DNA from: Skermanella rosea | GTDB lineage: Bacteria > Pseudomonadota > Alphaproteobacteria > Azospirillales > Azospirillaceae | Assembly (NCBI RefSeq): GCF_016806835.2 | Contig: NZ_CP086111.1 | Span: 1,285,001-1,349,000 of the forward strand | Reading direction: 5' to 3' | DNA length: 64,000 bases | Shown here: piece after piece, positions 20,447 to 28,399 of the stretch | Layout: every line of letters begins with the position of its first letter | Position numbering within the stretch: position 1 is the first letter of the stretch | Notes under the pieces: model-generated | Seen by the model: the letters and a program-made list of their open reading frames with translations, nothing else | Database searches by the model: none | Told to the model about the DNA's origin: nothing | Position numbers and translations under genes: made by a program

Positions 20447-22354
20447 ATGAACGGCACGCCCGCCCACGAGCCCCAGGATCCGGACGGCCGGGAGCCGTCC
20501 ACCCTGTTCGCCCAAGCCCGCGAGCATCTGCTGGCCGGGAACGCGGCCGCCGCCGACGCGATCCTGCGGCGCGGCCGGACGCTCGTGCCCGACGATGCCG
20601 CCATGGCCTATCTCCACGGTCTCTGCCTCGTCCAGGCGGGCGATCCGCCGTCCGCCGCCGAGGCATTCGCCACGGTGCTCCGGCTCGAGCCCGGCAACGG
20701 ACGGGCCGCCCTGATGCTGGGCCGCGCGCTGTGCCGGTCCGGCGACCGTGCGGAGGCGGCGCGGTGGCGGACGGAGTTGGCGCGCCGGCATCCCGGCGAT
20801 CCGGCGTTGCTGAACGAACTCGCGGCCGACCTGCTGGAGGAAGGGGACGAACCGGGCGCCGCGCGCCTGCTCGACCAGGCGATCCAGGCGGCACCGAACG
20901 ATCCGGACGTGCTGCACAACCTGGGCGTCGGCTGTGCCCGGCTCGGCAGCCTGGAGCGCGCCGAGACGCTGCTGCGCCAGTCGCTGGAGCGCCGGAAGGG
21001 CATGCCCGCCCGGCGGGACTCGTCGGAAGCGGCGCTGGCCGGGGTCCTGGCGACTCGCGGCTCGTTCGACGAGGCCCAGGCAATCGCGGGCGGATTGCTC
21101 GACCGCGGCGCCGAGCAGGTCCATGCCTGGACCGTCCTCGGCACCGTCGCCGCGCGACGGCGTCGGCCCGCGGCGGCGGTCGGCGCGCTCCTGAAGGCCG
21201 AGGCGCTGGCCCCGGCCGATCCGGGCGTCCTGTCCAACTTGGCGGCCGCCCTGGACGAGGACGGCCGCGCCGCGGAGGCCGACGCGCGGTGGCGGCGGCT
21301 GGCGGCCTCCGGTCATGCAGGGGCGGAAGCGCGGGCACGGCTGGCGTCGCGGACGCCGGCGGCGGGCGAGGCGATTCGCCGGCTGTTTCCCCTGACAGAC
21401 CTGAGGCCCGGGGACGGCGGGCCGGTGGAACTCGCCCAGGCCGACCTGTGCATCGACCAGTGGCATCTGGTCCAGGGCGACCGCCTGGCGCTCGACCTCG
21501 TGTTCACGCCGCCGCTCGGCCGGGCCAACTTCATCGTCAGCGCCGACGGGACCGGCACCGTGCTGGTGCGCGACGACCTTGAGCGGCGCCGGATCGAGGA
21601 GCCCGTGGTGTTCCTCGGCGGTACCGCCAACTATTATCACTGGATGCTCGACACGCTGCCCCGGCTGGCGGCGATCGAGGGACTGGACGGGCCGCTGCTG
21701 GTCAATTCCGCGCAGAAGGGTTTCCATCTGCGGACACTGGAGCTGCTGGGCGTTCCGCCCTCCCGCCTTATGGTGCCCGACGCGCCGGCCCTGACGCGGT
21801 TCGCCCGTCTGACCGTCCCCGGCCTGGTATCGCGCCCGAGGCGCGCCGACGGCCAGATGGACTGGATGATGCCCTCCGTGGACCGGGCCGCGGCATTGCG
21901 GGTGCGGGATCGTCTGATGGAGGGGATCGCCGTCCTTCCCGGGAAGCCCCGGCGCATCCTGGTCTCGCGGGAGGGGTCGCTGTTCCGGCGGTGCGACAAC
22001 GAGGAGGTGATAGCGCAAGTCGCGGCGCGGCGCGGTTTCGTCGCCGTCCGGCTGGAGGAGCTGTCGTTCGACGAGCAGGCGTCGCTGTTCGCCGGGGCGG
22101 AGGCCGTGATGGGAGTCCATGGCGCCGGCTTCACCAACATGCTCTTCGCGCCGCCCGGCGCGCTCCTGATCGAACTCCACCCCGCCGGCCATCTGCCGGA
22201 GTTCTACCGCCACCTGACCCAACTGCTGGGGCAGGGGCACAGGGCCGTCGGCGGCGCCATCACCCAGGCGCTCCGTCCGGCCCGCGAGTACAATTGGAAC
22301 TTCAGGATCGATCCGGCCGAACTGGACCTCTGCCTCGCGGAACTGGGAGCCTGA
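20447..22354 (+). CDS. TPR-repeat glycosyltransferase, GT61 (DUF563) type
   Basis: The product is 635 aa. The first ~320 residues are TPR-like helical repeats (FAQAREHLLAGNAAAADAIL, LHNLGVGCARLGSLERAE). The second half is a GT61 domain: YYHWMLDTLPRLAAIEG, ILVSREGSLFRR and GVHGAGFTNMLFAPPGALL are characteristic. Proteins of this type add sugars in polysaccharide or capsule-like pathways. The ATG at 20447 was chosen because repeats begin right after it. It is divergent from the hybrid kinase and convergent with the small membrane ORF that follows. Confidence 0.85.
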   Translation: MNGTPAHEPQDPDGREPSTLFAQAREHLLAGNAAAADAILRRGRTLVPDDAAMAYLHGLCLVQAGDPPSAAEAFATVLRLEPGNGRAALMLGRALCRSGDRAEAARWRTELARRHPGDPALLNELAADLLEEGDEPGAARLLDQAIQAAPNDPDVLHNLGVGCARLGSLERAETLLRQSLERRKGMPARRDSSEAALAGVLATRGSFDEAQAIAGGLLDRGAEQVHAWTVLGTVAARRRRPAAAVGALLKAEALAPADPGVLSNLAAALDEDGRAAEADARWRRLAASGHAGAEARARLASRTPAAGEAIRRLFPLTDLRPGDGGPVELAQADLCIDQWHLVQGDRLALDLVFTPPLGRANFIVSADGTGTVLVRDDLERRRIEEPVVFLGGTANYYHWMLDTLPRLAAIEGLDGPLLVNSAQKGFHLRTLELLGVPPSRLMVPDAPALTRFARLTVPGLVSRPRRADGQMDWMMPSVDRAAALRVRDRLMEGIAVLPGKPRRILVSREGSLFRRCDNEEVIAQVAARRGFVAVRLEELSFDEQASLFAGAEAVMGVHGAGFTNMLFAPPGALLIELHPAGHLPEFYRHLTQLLGQGHRAVGGAITQALRPAREYNWNFRIDPAELDLCLAELGA

Positions 22355-22367
22355 ACCGCTCCGCCGG

Positions 22368-22508
22368 TCAGCCCTGGGCGATCGAGGCGACCAGCAGGAA
22401 CAGCACGACGGCGCCGAAGACCGTCCACCCGACGCGGGTCAGGCGCCGGCGTACGGCGGGGAATAGGGCCGCCAGGACGGCCAGGATGAGCAGGATCTTG
22501 AAGAGCAT
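22368..22508 (-). CDS. Small two-helix membrane protein
   Basis: A 46-residue ORF begins MLFKILLILAVLAALF, continues with a short basic loop (PAVRRRLTRVG) and a second hydrophobic stretch (VFGAVVLFLLVASIA). The pattern is that of a double-spanning micropeptide with a positively charged turn. It is in line with the yihY gene upstream on the same strand, 48 bases away. Coding status is inferred from the clean hydrophobic pattern. Confidence 0.5.
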   Translation of the reverse strand: MLFKILLILAVLAALFPAVRRRLTRVGWTVFGAVVLFLLVASIAQG

Positions 22509-22556
22509 GGGCCTTTGTGCACGCGGCCCGGCATCTTCGCAAGCCTGCCCGCCCGC

Positions 22557-23450
22557 TCAGCCCTGAGGGGCGGGCTGCGCGCGGCGGCGTGCCCGGCTGC
22601 CGTGCGTCAGGGAGAAGGCCCAGGTTATCTCCGCCCCGAACAGGAAGATCTGGGCGGAGTAGTAGACCCACATCAGGACGATCACAAGGGCGCCGGCAGC
22701 ACCATAGGCCGACGCTATGTTGCTGCTTCCCAGGTACAGGCTGATCAGCAGCTTGCCGATCGAGAACATCACCGCCGTGATGAAGGCGCCGAACCAGACG
22801 TCGCGCCAGGGAATCCGGGCATCCGGCAGCATCTTGTAGATCATCGCGAACAGGGTCGTGACCACGGCCAGCGAGATGACCAGGTTGGCCACCTGCATCA
22901 GGAGGTCGAGGCCCGGCATGATGCCGGCAAGATAGTCGCTCAACGCCGCCAGCGCCGCGCTCACCACCAGCGAGACCAGCAGCAGGAAACCGATGGCGCC
23001 GATCAGCGAGAGGCTCAGCAGGCGCACCTTGACCAGCCACACGACGCTCGACCCCGTCGGCGGCTGGGCCTTCCAGATGACGTTCAACGAGGACTGGAGC
23101 TCGGCGAAGACGGTGGTGGCGCCGACGATCAGCGTGACGACGGCGACGGCGGTCGCGATCGTCCCGGAGACCGGCTTCCCGGCGCTGGCGATCATGGCTT
23201 GGAGCGCCGCGGCACCCTCGCGTCCCATCATGCCCTGGAGCTGTCCCATCAGGGCTCCCTGCGCCGCCTCGGGCCCGAACGCCAGTCCGGTGATCGCGAT
23301 GATCAGCAGCAGCATCGGGGCCATCGAGAACAGGGTGTAGAACGCGATCGCAGCACCCATGCTGGCCGCCCGATCCTCAAGCCACCCGTTGAACGCGGTT
23401 ACCAGAACATGCCAGGCTTTTCCGAACGGCACGTGACCCAACCCTTTCAT
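22557..23450 (-). CDS. YihY/BrkB-family inner membrane protein
   Basis: The product is 297 aa. After the N-terminal WLEDRAASMGAAIAFYTLFS block, diagnostic for YihY/BrkB, about six transmembrane helices follow, with VWKAQPPTGSS-like loop and LMWVYYSAQIFLFGAE near the end. Members are widespread; a transport or envelope role is proposed but not settled. The likely ribosome binding site sits inside a hairpin stem (23457-23487). Confidence 0.9.
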   Translation of the reverse strand: MKGLGHVPFGKAWHVLVTAFNGWLEDRAASMGAAIAFYTLFSMAPMLLLIIAITGLAFGPEAAQGALMGQLQGMMGREGAAALQAMIASAGKPVSGTIATAVAVVTLIVGATTVFAELQSSLNVIWKAQPPTGSSVVWLVKVRLLSLSLIGAIGFLLLVSLVVSAALAALSDYLAGIMPGLDLLMQVANLVISLAVVTTLFAMIYKMLPDARIPWRDVWFGAFITAVMFSIGKLLISLYLGSSNIASAYGAAGALVIVLMWVYYSAQIFLFGAEITWAFSLTHGSRARRRAQPAPQG

Positions 23451-23456
23451 GGGAAA

Positions 23457-23487
23457 TCCCCGGCGGCGCCGCGGGCGCCGTCGGGGA
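23457..23487 (-). terminator. Hairpin between ysnF-like gene and yihY-like gene
   Basis: A 14-bp stem (23457-23470 with 23474-23487, one G-T pair) with a three-base loop. On the minus strand its distal arm ends in GGGGA six bases before the yihY-like start codon and is followed by TTT. It may be a terminator for the DUF2382 genes or a structure masking the yihY ribosome binding site. Confidence 0.5.
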
Positions 23488-23537
23488 TCGGTGGTTCCGG
23501 ACGTGGCCGGAAGCCCGAAGGCTCCCGTAACCCGCCC

Positions 23538-24554
23538 CTAGATGTCGCGGTCGCGATCGACCGCGCGGTCGGTCGCGGTCCGGTCCGTCATCGTGCGGTC
23601 GGTATCGGCGGCCCGGTCGACGTCCACCTCGGTCCGGCGGACCGTGTCCGAGACATGCTCGGTCCGCTCGGTCACGTCCTTGCCGACCACGACCTCCTCG
23701 GTGACGCGCGCGGTCTTCGAAACGACGGCCTCTTCGGAGGTTTCGGTCAGGTTGACGGTCCGCTCCCGGAAGGCGTCGGTCCCGGCATCCACCGGGCGGT
23801 CGACCGCACGGCGCTCCACATGGACGGATTCCTCGCGCAACCGGACGCTCTCCTCGACCGGAGTCTCCACCACGTAGCTGCGGACCCGCACGCCGCCGCC
23901 CTGGACCTGCCGTTTGCCGACGGCGATCTGCTCCTCGGCGATCGGGATGACCGTCTCCTCGCCGGTGCCCGCCGCCGTCCGGTCGCCCAGGCCGGTGGTC
24001 GTGTCGGAGGTGGTGTTGGTGGTCCGCATGGACGACGCGGCCTCGGTCAGGCCGGTGCCGGTGTAGGGGCCGGCATTCTCGTCATAGCGGCTCCAGCCCT
24101 CGGAGCGCCAGCTCGAGCCGCGCTCGTCGATGTCCACCGCACCATGGTTGCTCATGATCTCCAGGCCGCGCTCGACATTGTCGTCGGCCAGGCGTGCGAT
24201 CACCAGCGAACCGCCGCGGCGAACACCCTCGGCATAGACGTGCGAGTCGTCCTCGGGAACGCCGGCGCTGCGAAGCCGACTCAGGATGCCGCCCGACGTG
24301 GCGCCGGATGCCGCCGCCGATCCGGTCGCGCCGGTCATCCCGGCGGCGCTGGTGATGCCGGGAACGCCGGCGGCCACCGATCCCGAGCCGAGCGCCGGAT
24401 CGGCGGTACCGGCGTCGGACCACCCGGCGCTGCCGGAGCCGAGCGAGGAACTGTCGATGACCTCGGTTCCGGTGAAGCCGGCGGCGGAAAGATCGCGGGT
24501 GACGCTTTCGGCTTCGGTGGCGCTGTCATAAAGGGCGACTACGGTCTTGGTCAT
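23538..24554 (-). CDS. DUF2382 (YsnF/AvaK) stress-type protein with N-terminal stress 17M-like domain
   Basis: The product is 338 aa. The first ~110 residues (MTKTVVALYDSATEAESVTR) resemble the general-stress 17M-like domain. After a Gly/Ser/Thr-rich linker, a DUF2382 domain begins around VIPIAEEQIAVGKRQVQGGG and includes VRVRSYVVETPVEESV and the LREESVHVERRAVDRPV block. The C-terminus is strongly charged and repetitive (TDRTMTDRTATDRAVDRDRD). Family members are tied to stress responses, with unknown mechanism. It overlaps the upstream DUF2382 gene by four bases. Confidence 0.85.
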   Translation of the reverse strand: MTKTVVALYDSATEAESVTRDLSAAGFTGTEVIDSSSLGSGSAGWSDAGTADPALGSGSVAAGVPGITSAAGMTGATGSAAASGATSGGILSRLRSAGVPEDDSHVYAEGVRRGGSLVIARLADDNVERGLEIMSNHGAVDIDERGSSWRSEGWSRYDENAGPYTGTGLTEAASSMRTTNTTSDTTTGLGDRTAAGTGEETVIPIAEEQIAVGKRQVQGGGVRVRSYVVETPVEESVRLREESVHVERRAVDRPVDAGTDAFRERTVNLTETSEEAVVSKTARVTEEVVVGKDVTERTEHVSDTVRRTEVDVDRAADTDRTMTDRTATDRAVDRDRDI

Positions 24555-24988
24555 TGTTTCGCGTTTCCTTCTGCTGTGGATGATCCGGCCGGGTCGCCGT
24601 CGGCGGTCTCACGCTCGACGATGACGTCCTGGGACCGGAGCGTTATGTTTTCCTGATGGCGGCTTTCGGTCCTGCGGCGACGGATGTGGATCTCCTCGCG
24701 CAGGAAAAGCCGCTTCTCGACGACGAGACGTTCCTCGACGACCGGTATCACCAGCGTTTCGCCGTCGTCATAGACTTCCGGCGTCTCGTGGATTTCCCGG
24801 TCGATCGCGACCCTCTCCACGTCGACGTCGACGGACGTCAACGCCTGGTCTATTGCCTGTTCGTGCTCGCGCGTTACGGTCCGTACCCGGACGCGGCCGG
24901 TTTCGACCTCGCGCGTGCCGACCCTCAACTCTTCCTCGACAACCGGAATGGTCTGCGGCCGTGTCTGGTCGTCCGGTCGATCCGACAT
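24551..24988 (-). CDS. DUF2382 (YsnF-like) protein, short form
   Basis: The product is 145 aa, essentially a lone DUF2382 domain: TIPVVEEELRVGTREVETGR, then VTREHEQAIDQALTSVDV and VVEERLVVEKRLFLREEIHI. It is a paralogue of the next gene downstream, with which it overlaps (ATGA), so the pair is co-translated. The start at 24988 was chosen because upstream in-frame sequence is compositionally unlike the domain and overlaps the neighbouring membrane-anchored gene. Confidence 0.82.
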   Translation of the reverse strand: MSDRPDDQTRPQTIPVVEEELRVGTREVETGRVRVRTVTREHEQAIDQALTSVDVDVERVAIDREIHETPEVYDDGETLVIPVVEERLVVEKRLFLREEIHIRRRRTESRHQENITLRSQDVIVERETADGDPAGSSTAEGNAKQ

Positions 24989-25002
24989 GTCTTCGGGACC
25001 TA

Positions 25003-25296
25003 TCAGAACAGGTAGAGCAGGGCGAGGATGATCAGGACCACCACGACGGCGGGAATGATCCACTTGGCGGGCGACGCCGCCGTGGCGGCACTGGCCCTGC
25101 GGTTCGCGTCGCCCGCCGTGGCGGTCGATCCGGGCGCCGTCGAAGCGGTTCCCATGGAGCTGGTGCTTGCCGTTCCGGTGCCGACGGATCCGGTGCCCGG
25201 CGATCCCGTGCTCGAGGCGGTGTCGCTTCCGGTCGAATAGACGCCTATCTTGTCGGGATTTGCGCCGCGTGCCGATGTATCGTCCGTGTTCGTCAT
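25003..25296 (-). CDS. Tail-anchored low-complexity protein of the DUF2382 cluster
   Basis: The product is 97 aa. It starts MTNTDDTSARGANPDK, has a long Ser/Thr/Gly/Ala stretch, and ends in one transmembrane segment (WIIPAVVVVLIILALLYLF), so it is predicted to be C-terminally membrane anchored. It is the first gene of the three-gene DUF2382 set. No family is recognised. The start at 25296 was preferred over ATG 25359. Confidence 0.65.
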   Translation of the reverse strand: MTNTDDTSARGANPDKIGVYSTGSDTASSTGSPGTGSVGTGTASTSSMGTASTAPGSTATAGDANRRASAATAASPAKWIIPAVVVVLIILALLYLF

Positions 25297-25680
25297 TGGA
25301 TGCGAACCTCTCATGATTGTCGATCCTGATGTGCACCCTCCAACAGCGATGGCCGGCATTGATCGCGGGGACTAATTTGCGCCGTGTTTGTTCCAAAAGA
25401 TAAGGGGGTGCAAGGATCGGCGTCCGCCCGTGGGGGCGGGGACGATGCGAAGCCTTCCTCCGGAAAAGCGAACGCCCCGGAAGCGGCTGCTTCCGGGGCG
25501 TTGCACTGCGGCTTTCTGGTCCGCCGTTCCGTATGTCCAGAGCCGCCCTGGACGGGCGGTCCGGTACCGGGCGGCGGAAAAATCAAGGACGGATGCCGGG
25601 TTCGGCACCGTTCCGACGCCGGCGTTCCGGGATACCAGTCCTGGAACGTGAATGGTTAATCCGCCGGCCTTTCCGTTGGG
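25297..25680. other. Gene-poor gap with strong hairpin
   Basis: This 384-base gap lies between two minus-strand genes. It should hold the promoter of the DUF2382 set and the end of the HU transcript. The only clear element is the 14-bp hairpin annotated separately. Short ORFs here cross that hairpin and have no recognisable product. Confidence 0.6.
25471..25502 (-). terminator. Terminator-like hairpin downstream of the HU gene
   Basis: A perfect 14-bp stem AACGCCCCGGAAGC / GCTTCCGGGGCGTT with a four-base loop (25485-25488). On the minus strand it is followed by CGCTTTTCC, so it probably ends the HU transcript about 180 bases past the stop codon. Confidence 0.7.
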
Positions 25681-25956
25681 TCAGCCGTTCAGGGCGTCCT
25701 TCAGGCCCTTGGCCGCCGAAAACTTCGCCTGCTTCGACGCAGCGATGGTGATCTTCTCGCCGCTCTGGGGATTGCGCCCTTCGCGAGCGGCCCGTTCAGC
25801 CACGCTGAAGCTGCCGAAATTCGGAACCTTGACCTCGTCGCCGGACGCCAAAGCCTGGGCGATGACAGTGAACGCGGCGTCGACCGCCTTGCCGGCATCC
25901 GCTTTCGTCTGCCCCGTCTGGTCGGCCACGGCGGCCACGAGTTCGGCTCGATTCAT
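25681..25956 (-). CDS. HU-family DNA-binding protein
   Basis: The product is 91 aa: MNRAELVAAVADQTGQTKAD opens the helical dimer body and VKVPNFGSFSVAERAAREGR plus NPQSGEKITI form the DNA-binding arm. HU dimers bend and compact nucleoid DNA. A GAGGAGC ribosome binding site precedes the ATG. It stands alone, transcribed from its own promoter in the gap that follows. Confidence 0.96.
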   Translation of the reverse strand: MNRAELVAAVADQTGQTKADAGKAVDAAFTVIAQALASGDEVKVPNFGSFSVAERAAREGRNPQSGEKITIAASKQAKFSAAKGLKDALNG

Positions 25957-26331
25957 GGTGCTCCTCGATAGTCACTGGTTTCGGATCTTGCAAACGTCGG
26001 GCGTCTATAAGCCACGAACACTAAGAGGTAATGAAGAATGGCGTCTGTCCAGCGCTTTCCCGCAGCACCTGCCTCTTGGGGCGGAGTTGTCACAACGCTG
26101 CATCACCGGAACCCCCCTTTCGGGGTGGAAATCGTGCAAAACCCGCCGTGGCTGCACGCGCCGCGTCGGAAATCAAGCGGCAATTTTCAGTTCGGCGGCG
26201 GCGCGGCGGCGCCGGATGGAATCGCCGGACGGCACCTCCGCGGGCAGGATCTGTTGTATCCTTTGCCGCCGCGCGCTCGCGTGCGGCGGCCGAAACACGG
26301 CTGAACAGCGCCAGCGCAAAGGGGATCGACC
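25957..26331. other. Intergenic region upstream of the HU gene
   Basis: This 375-base divergent gap holds the HU leader (minus side). On the plus side an 11-bp stem with one G-T pair (26265-26275 with 26280-26290, loop CTCG) lies before the small ORF at 26332. A small hairpin ACCCCCC-TTTC-GGGGT is at about 26110. No convincing gene is seen. Confidence 0.5.
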
Positions 26332-26625
26332 ATGGCCGACGAAGGCTCGAAAGGCAGCGGGGCACCGCCGAGGACGGAGGCGGTGCCCCCCGCCGTGCCG
26401 GAAGCACGGGACAGCGGCATCTCGGCATGGCAGCCGGGGACGGCGGGCAGTTCGCCGCCCGAAACGCCGATGCCGCCGTCCGACGCGCCGGCCGGCGAGA
26501 CCGACATCGCGGCGGTCCGCGCCCGGATCGCCGAACTGCAGCGCGAGATCGACCGCCTGAGCGCGCTGGTCGATGGAGCTGTCGGCAAGCTCTCGCAAGA
26601 CGGCGGGAGGAGCGGCGGCCGTTGA
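26332..26625 (+). CDS. Small hydrophilic protein with C-terminal coiled coil
   Basis: The product is 97 aa. The first two thirds are Pro/Gly/Ala-rich and probably disordered (EGSKGSGAPPRTEAVPP). The last third, ADIAAVRARI-like then AELQREIDRLSALVDGAV, has heptad spacing of Leu/Ile and predicts a short coiled coil. No family is recognised, and there is no adjacent gene that suggests a job. Coding is plausible from composition and the ATG context. Confidence 0.45.
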   Translation: MADEGSKGSGAPPRTEAVPPAVPEARDSGISAWQPGTAGSSPPETPMPPSDAPAGETDIAAVRARIAELQREIDRLSALVDGAVGKLSQDGGRSGGR

Positions 26626-27027
26626 GGCGCCGCGATCCCGGCAGCATGGGTGCCGGCCGGTATTCCGTGCGCGGATATTCAACTCAGTATTCATGTTGAA
26701 ATAAAAGATCCACATTTTAGCCCCCGATACCCTATTGACTTGGTGGGATTTGGGCGCAAATATGACGGTGACCCTTCGGGGTCCGCGGGCATTTGATGGA
26801 TTCAGCTTGCGCCGCGTCACCAAACGCTAAAGCGCCACGAACAGGATCGTGGCTCGAGTTCGAGGAGACCGATCATGTCCACAGCCCATCCCCCCAGACC
26901 ATCCGCGCGCGGCTTCGGGAAGATGCCGATCTGTTGTCGCTGACCGCGACCACGTTCGTCCCTATCCCGCATCAGACCGGAGGCGGCACAGGAGTGCCGA
27001 CCCCCGCACAGGCATCGGAGCCGTGCC
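26626..27027. other. Gap of about 400 bases with a possible promoter
   Basis: The first part is AT-richer than its surroundings. TTGACT (26735-26740) and AAATAT (26758-26763) with a 17-base spacer could drive the two small genes that follow. Nothing else is recognised here; the overlapping ORF from 26793 is Arg/Pro-rich and looks like a shadow. Confidence 0.4.
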
Positions 27028-27225
27028 ATGATCCCTGCGCGTGCATACGCCATCGAAGTACAAGGAAACCAGGCCGGCGTCGTCGTCGCCGACGCCAACC
27101 GCTTCATCTTCTTCGCCGCCGACTGGGCCTTCGGGACCCTCGACCGCAAGTCCTTCCGCAGCCCCGCCCACGCGGAACAGGCGGCCCGGGACGTGCTTCA
27201 GCGCCGGCGACCCATTCCGAGTTGA
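27028..27225 (+). CDS. Small conserved-looking hypothetical protein
   Basis: The product is 65 aa: MIPARAYAIEVQGNQAGVVV, then FIFFAADWAFGTLDRKSF and SPAHAEQAARDVLQ. The mix of a beta-type N-terminal half and an amphipathic C-terminal helix looks like a real folded domain. No family is recognised. It is followed after 10 bases by another small ORF with its own ribosome binding site. Confidence 0.55.
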   Translation: MIPARAYAIEVQGNQAGVVVADANRFIFFAADWAFGTLDRKSFRSPAHAEQAARDVLQRRRPIPS

Positions 27226-27235
27226 GGAGCAGCAT

Positions 27236-27334
27236 ATGTCCGACATCGGTGAACTGGTCAGGAACCTGTCGCTCTATTCGGCCGGCATCGCCCTGCTGTG
27301 TCTCGCCTTCATGCTGATGGTCCAGGCGTTCTGA
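27236..27334 (+). CDS. Single-span membrane micropeptide
   Basis: A 32-residue ORF begins MSDIGELVRNLSLYSAGI and continues in a hydrophobic segment (ALLCLAFMLMVQAF). GAGGAGC lies at the right distance before the ATG. It is probably co-transcribed with the preceding 65-aa gene. A strong hairpin follows 31 bases after the stop. Confidence 0.5.
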   Translation: MSDIGELVRNLSLYSAGIALLCLAFMLMVQAF

Positions 27335-27365
27335 CCTGGTCCCCGTTCCGGGAAACCCCCGGGAG

Positions 27366-27393
27366 GGCCGGTCCGCTCCTCAGCGGACCGGCC
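27366..27393. terminator. Bidirectional terminator-like hairpin
   Basis: A perfect 12-bp stem GGCCGGTCCGCT / AGCGGACCGGCC with a CCTC loop lies between two convergent genes and covers the last codons of the minus-strand glycosyltransferase. It lacks a long T-tract. Confidence 0.5.
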
Positions 27394-28399
27394 GGTCGCC
27401 GGCTTCCGGCGACAACTCCATAGCGCTCCCGCCGACACCGGCGGCCTCGGCGATGCGGCGGGTGATGCCTCGCGCGACCCGTCCGCCGAATCGCTGCGAC
27501 GTGGTTAGGGGTTGAAGCGCCAATGCCACCGATGCGGTGCCCAAGGCCTTCAACAGCCGCCGTTCCGCGAAATGGATGCTGGTGTTGCGGTAGTATTGGC
27601 TGCCCACTCCGGCCACCGCCTCGCGAAGCCGCACGATGGCCGGCCGTGCCGACCGCGCCGCGAGATGATCGTCCAGTTCCAGGTCGCCGCCGGCCAGGCG
27701 CGCCTTGTTCCTCGCCTCGATGAAGGAGAACAGGACACGCTGTTTGGCGGACCGGTGGGCCGTCACGCTCTGGCCGTGGATCCGGTAGAGGGTCAGGACC
27801 TTGGGCAGGGTCCGCACCTGGCCGCGTTCGGCCAGCCGGCTCAACAACTCGATGTCCTCGGCCCCGTCGAACCGCGGGTCGTAGCCGCCCAGGTCAAGGG
27901 CCAAGTCGCGCCTGAACATGACGGTCGGGCCCAGGATATAGATCACCCTTCCGGCCCTGCGAACTTCTTCGAATTCCCGGGCGTTCACCGGCCCGAGCTG
28001 GGTTCCGCGCAGGCGGCGGCCATGACGGCTGATGAGTTGCGCGCCGCCGCCCCAGCAGACCACGTCCGGATGGCGTTCGGCCGCCCTGATCTGGGTTTCG
28101 AGCCGGTCCGGCACGGCGATGTCGTCGGCATCCAGCCGCGCGATCCAGGGAAACCGGGCCTCCCGCAGACCGACATTGCAGTTCCGGCTGACGCCGCCAT
28201 GCTTGTTGAGGATCAGCCTGATCCGTCCGTCCTTCCGCGCCAGTTCCTCGACGATCCTGATGGTGTCGTCCGTGGATCCGTCGTCACAGACCAGAAGCTC
28301 GAAATGGGCAAATGTCTGGGCGGTGACGCTGTCGATGGCTTCACGGATGAAGGCCGCCGAATTGTAGGATGGCATGACGATGCTGATCATGGGGCTCAC
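27380..28399 (-). CDS. Glycosyltransferase family 2
   Basis: The product is 339 aa of GT-A fold: SIVMPSYNSAAFIREAIDSV, the nucleotide-binding LLVCDDGSTDDT, then the metal-binding WIARLDADD (DxD-type) and the acceptor region GAEDIELLSRL. It is predicted to be cytosolic or membrane-associated and to transfer a sugar from a nucleotide donor. No other polysaccharide genes lie next to it except the gene-free stretch upstream. The start may be the ATG at 28399 or 28390. Confidence 0.9.
   Translation of the reverse strand: MSPMISIVMPSYNSAAFIREAIDSVTAQTFAHFELLVCDDGSTDDTIRIVEELARKDGRIRLILNKHGGVSRNCNVGLREARFPWIARLDADDIAVPDRLETQIRAAERHPDVVCWGGGAQLISRHGRRLRGTQLGPVNAREFEEVRRAGRVIYILGPTVMFRRDLALDLGGYDPRFDGAEDIELLSRLAERGQVRTLPKVLTLYRIHGQSVTAHRSAKQRVLFSFIEARNKARLAGGDLELDDHLAARSARPAIVRLREAVAGVGSQYYRNTSIHFAERRLLKALGTASVALALQPLTTSQRFGGRVARGITRRIAEAAGVGGSAMELSPEAGDRPVR

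Noticed and set aside
25384-25659. 91-codon ORF after the DUF2382 set
   Set aside because: It runs across the strong terminator-like hairpin, is Gly/Pro-rich and has no recognisable fold.
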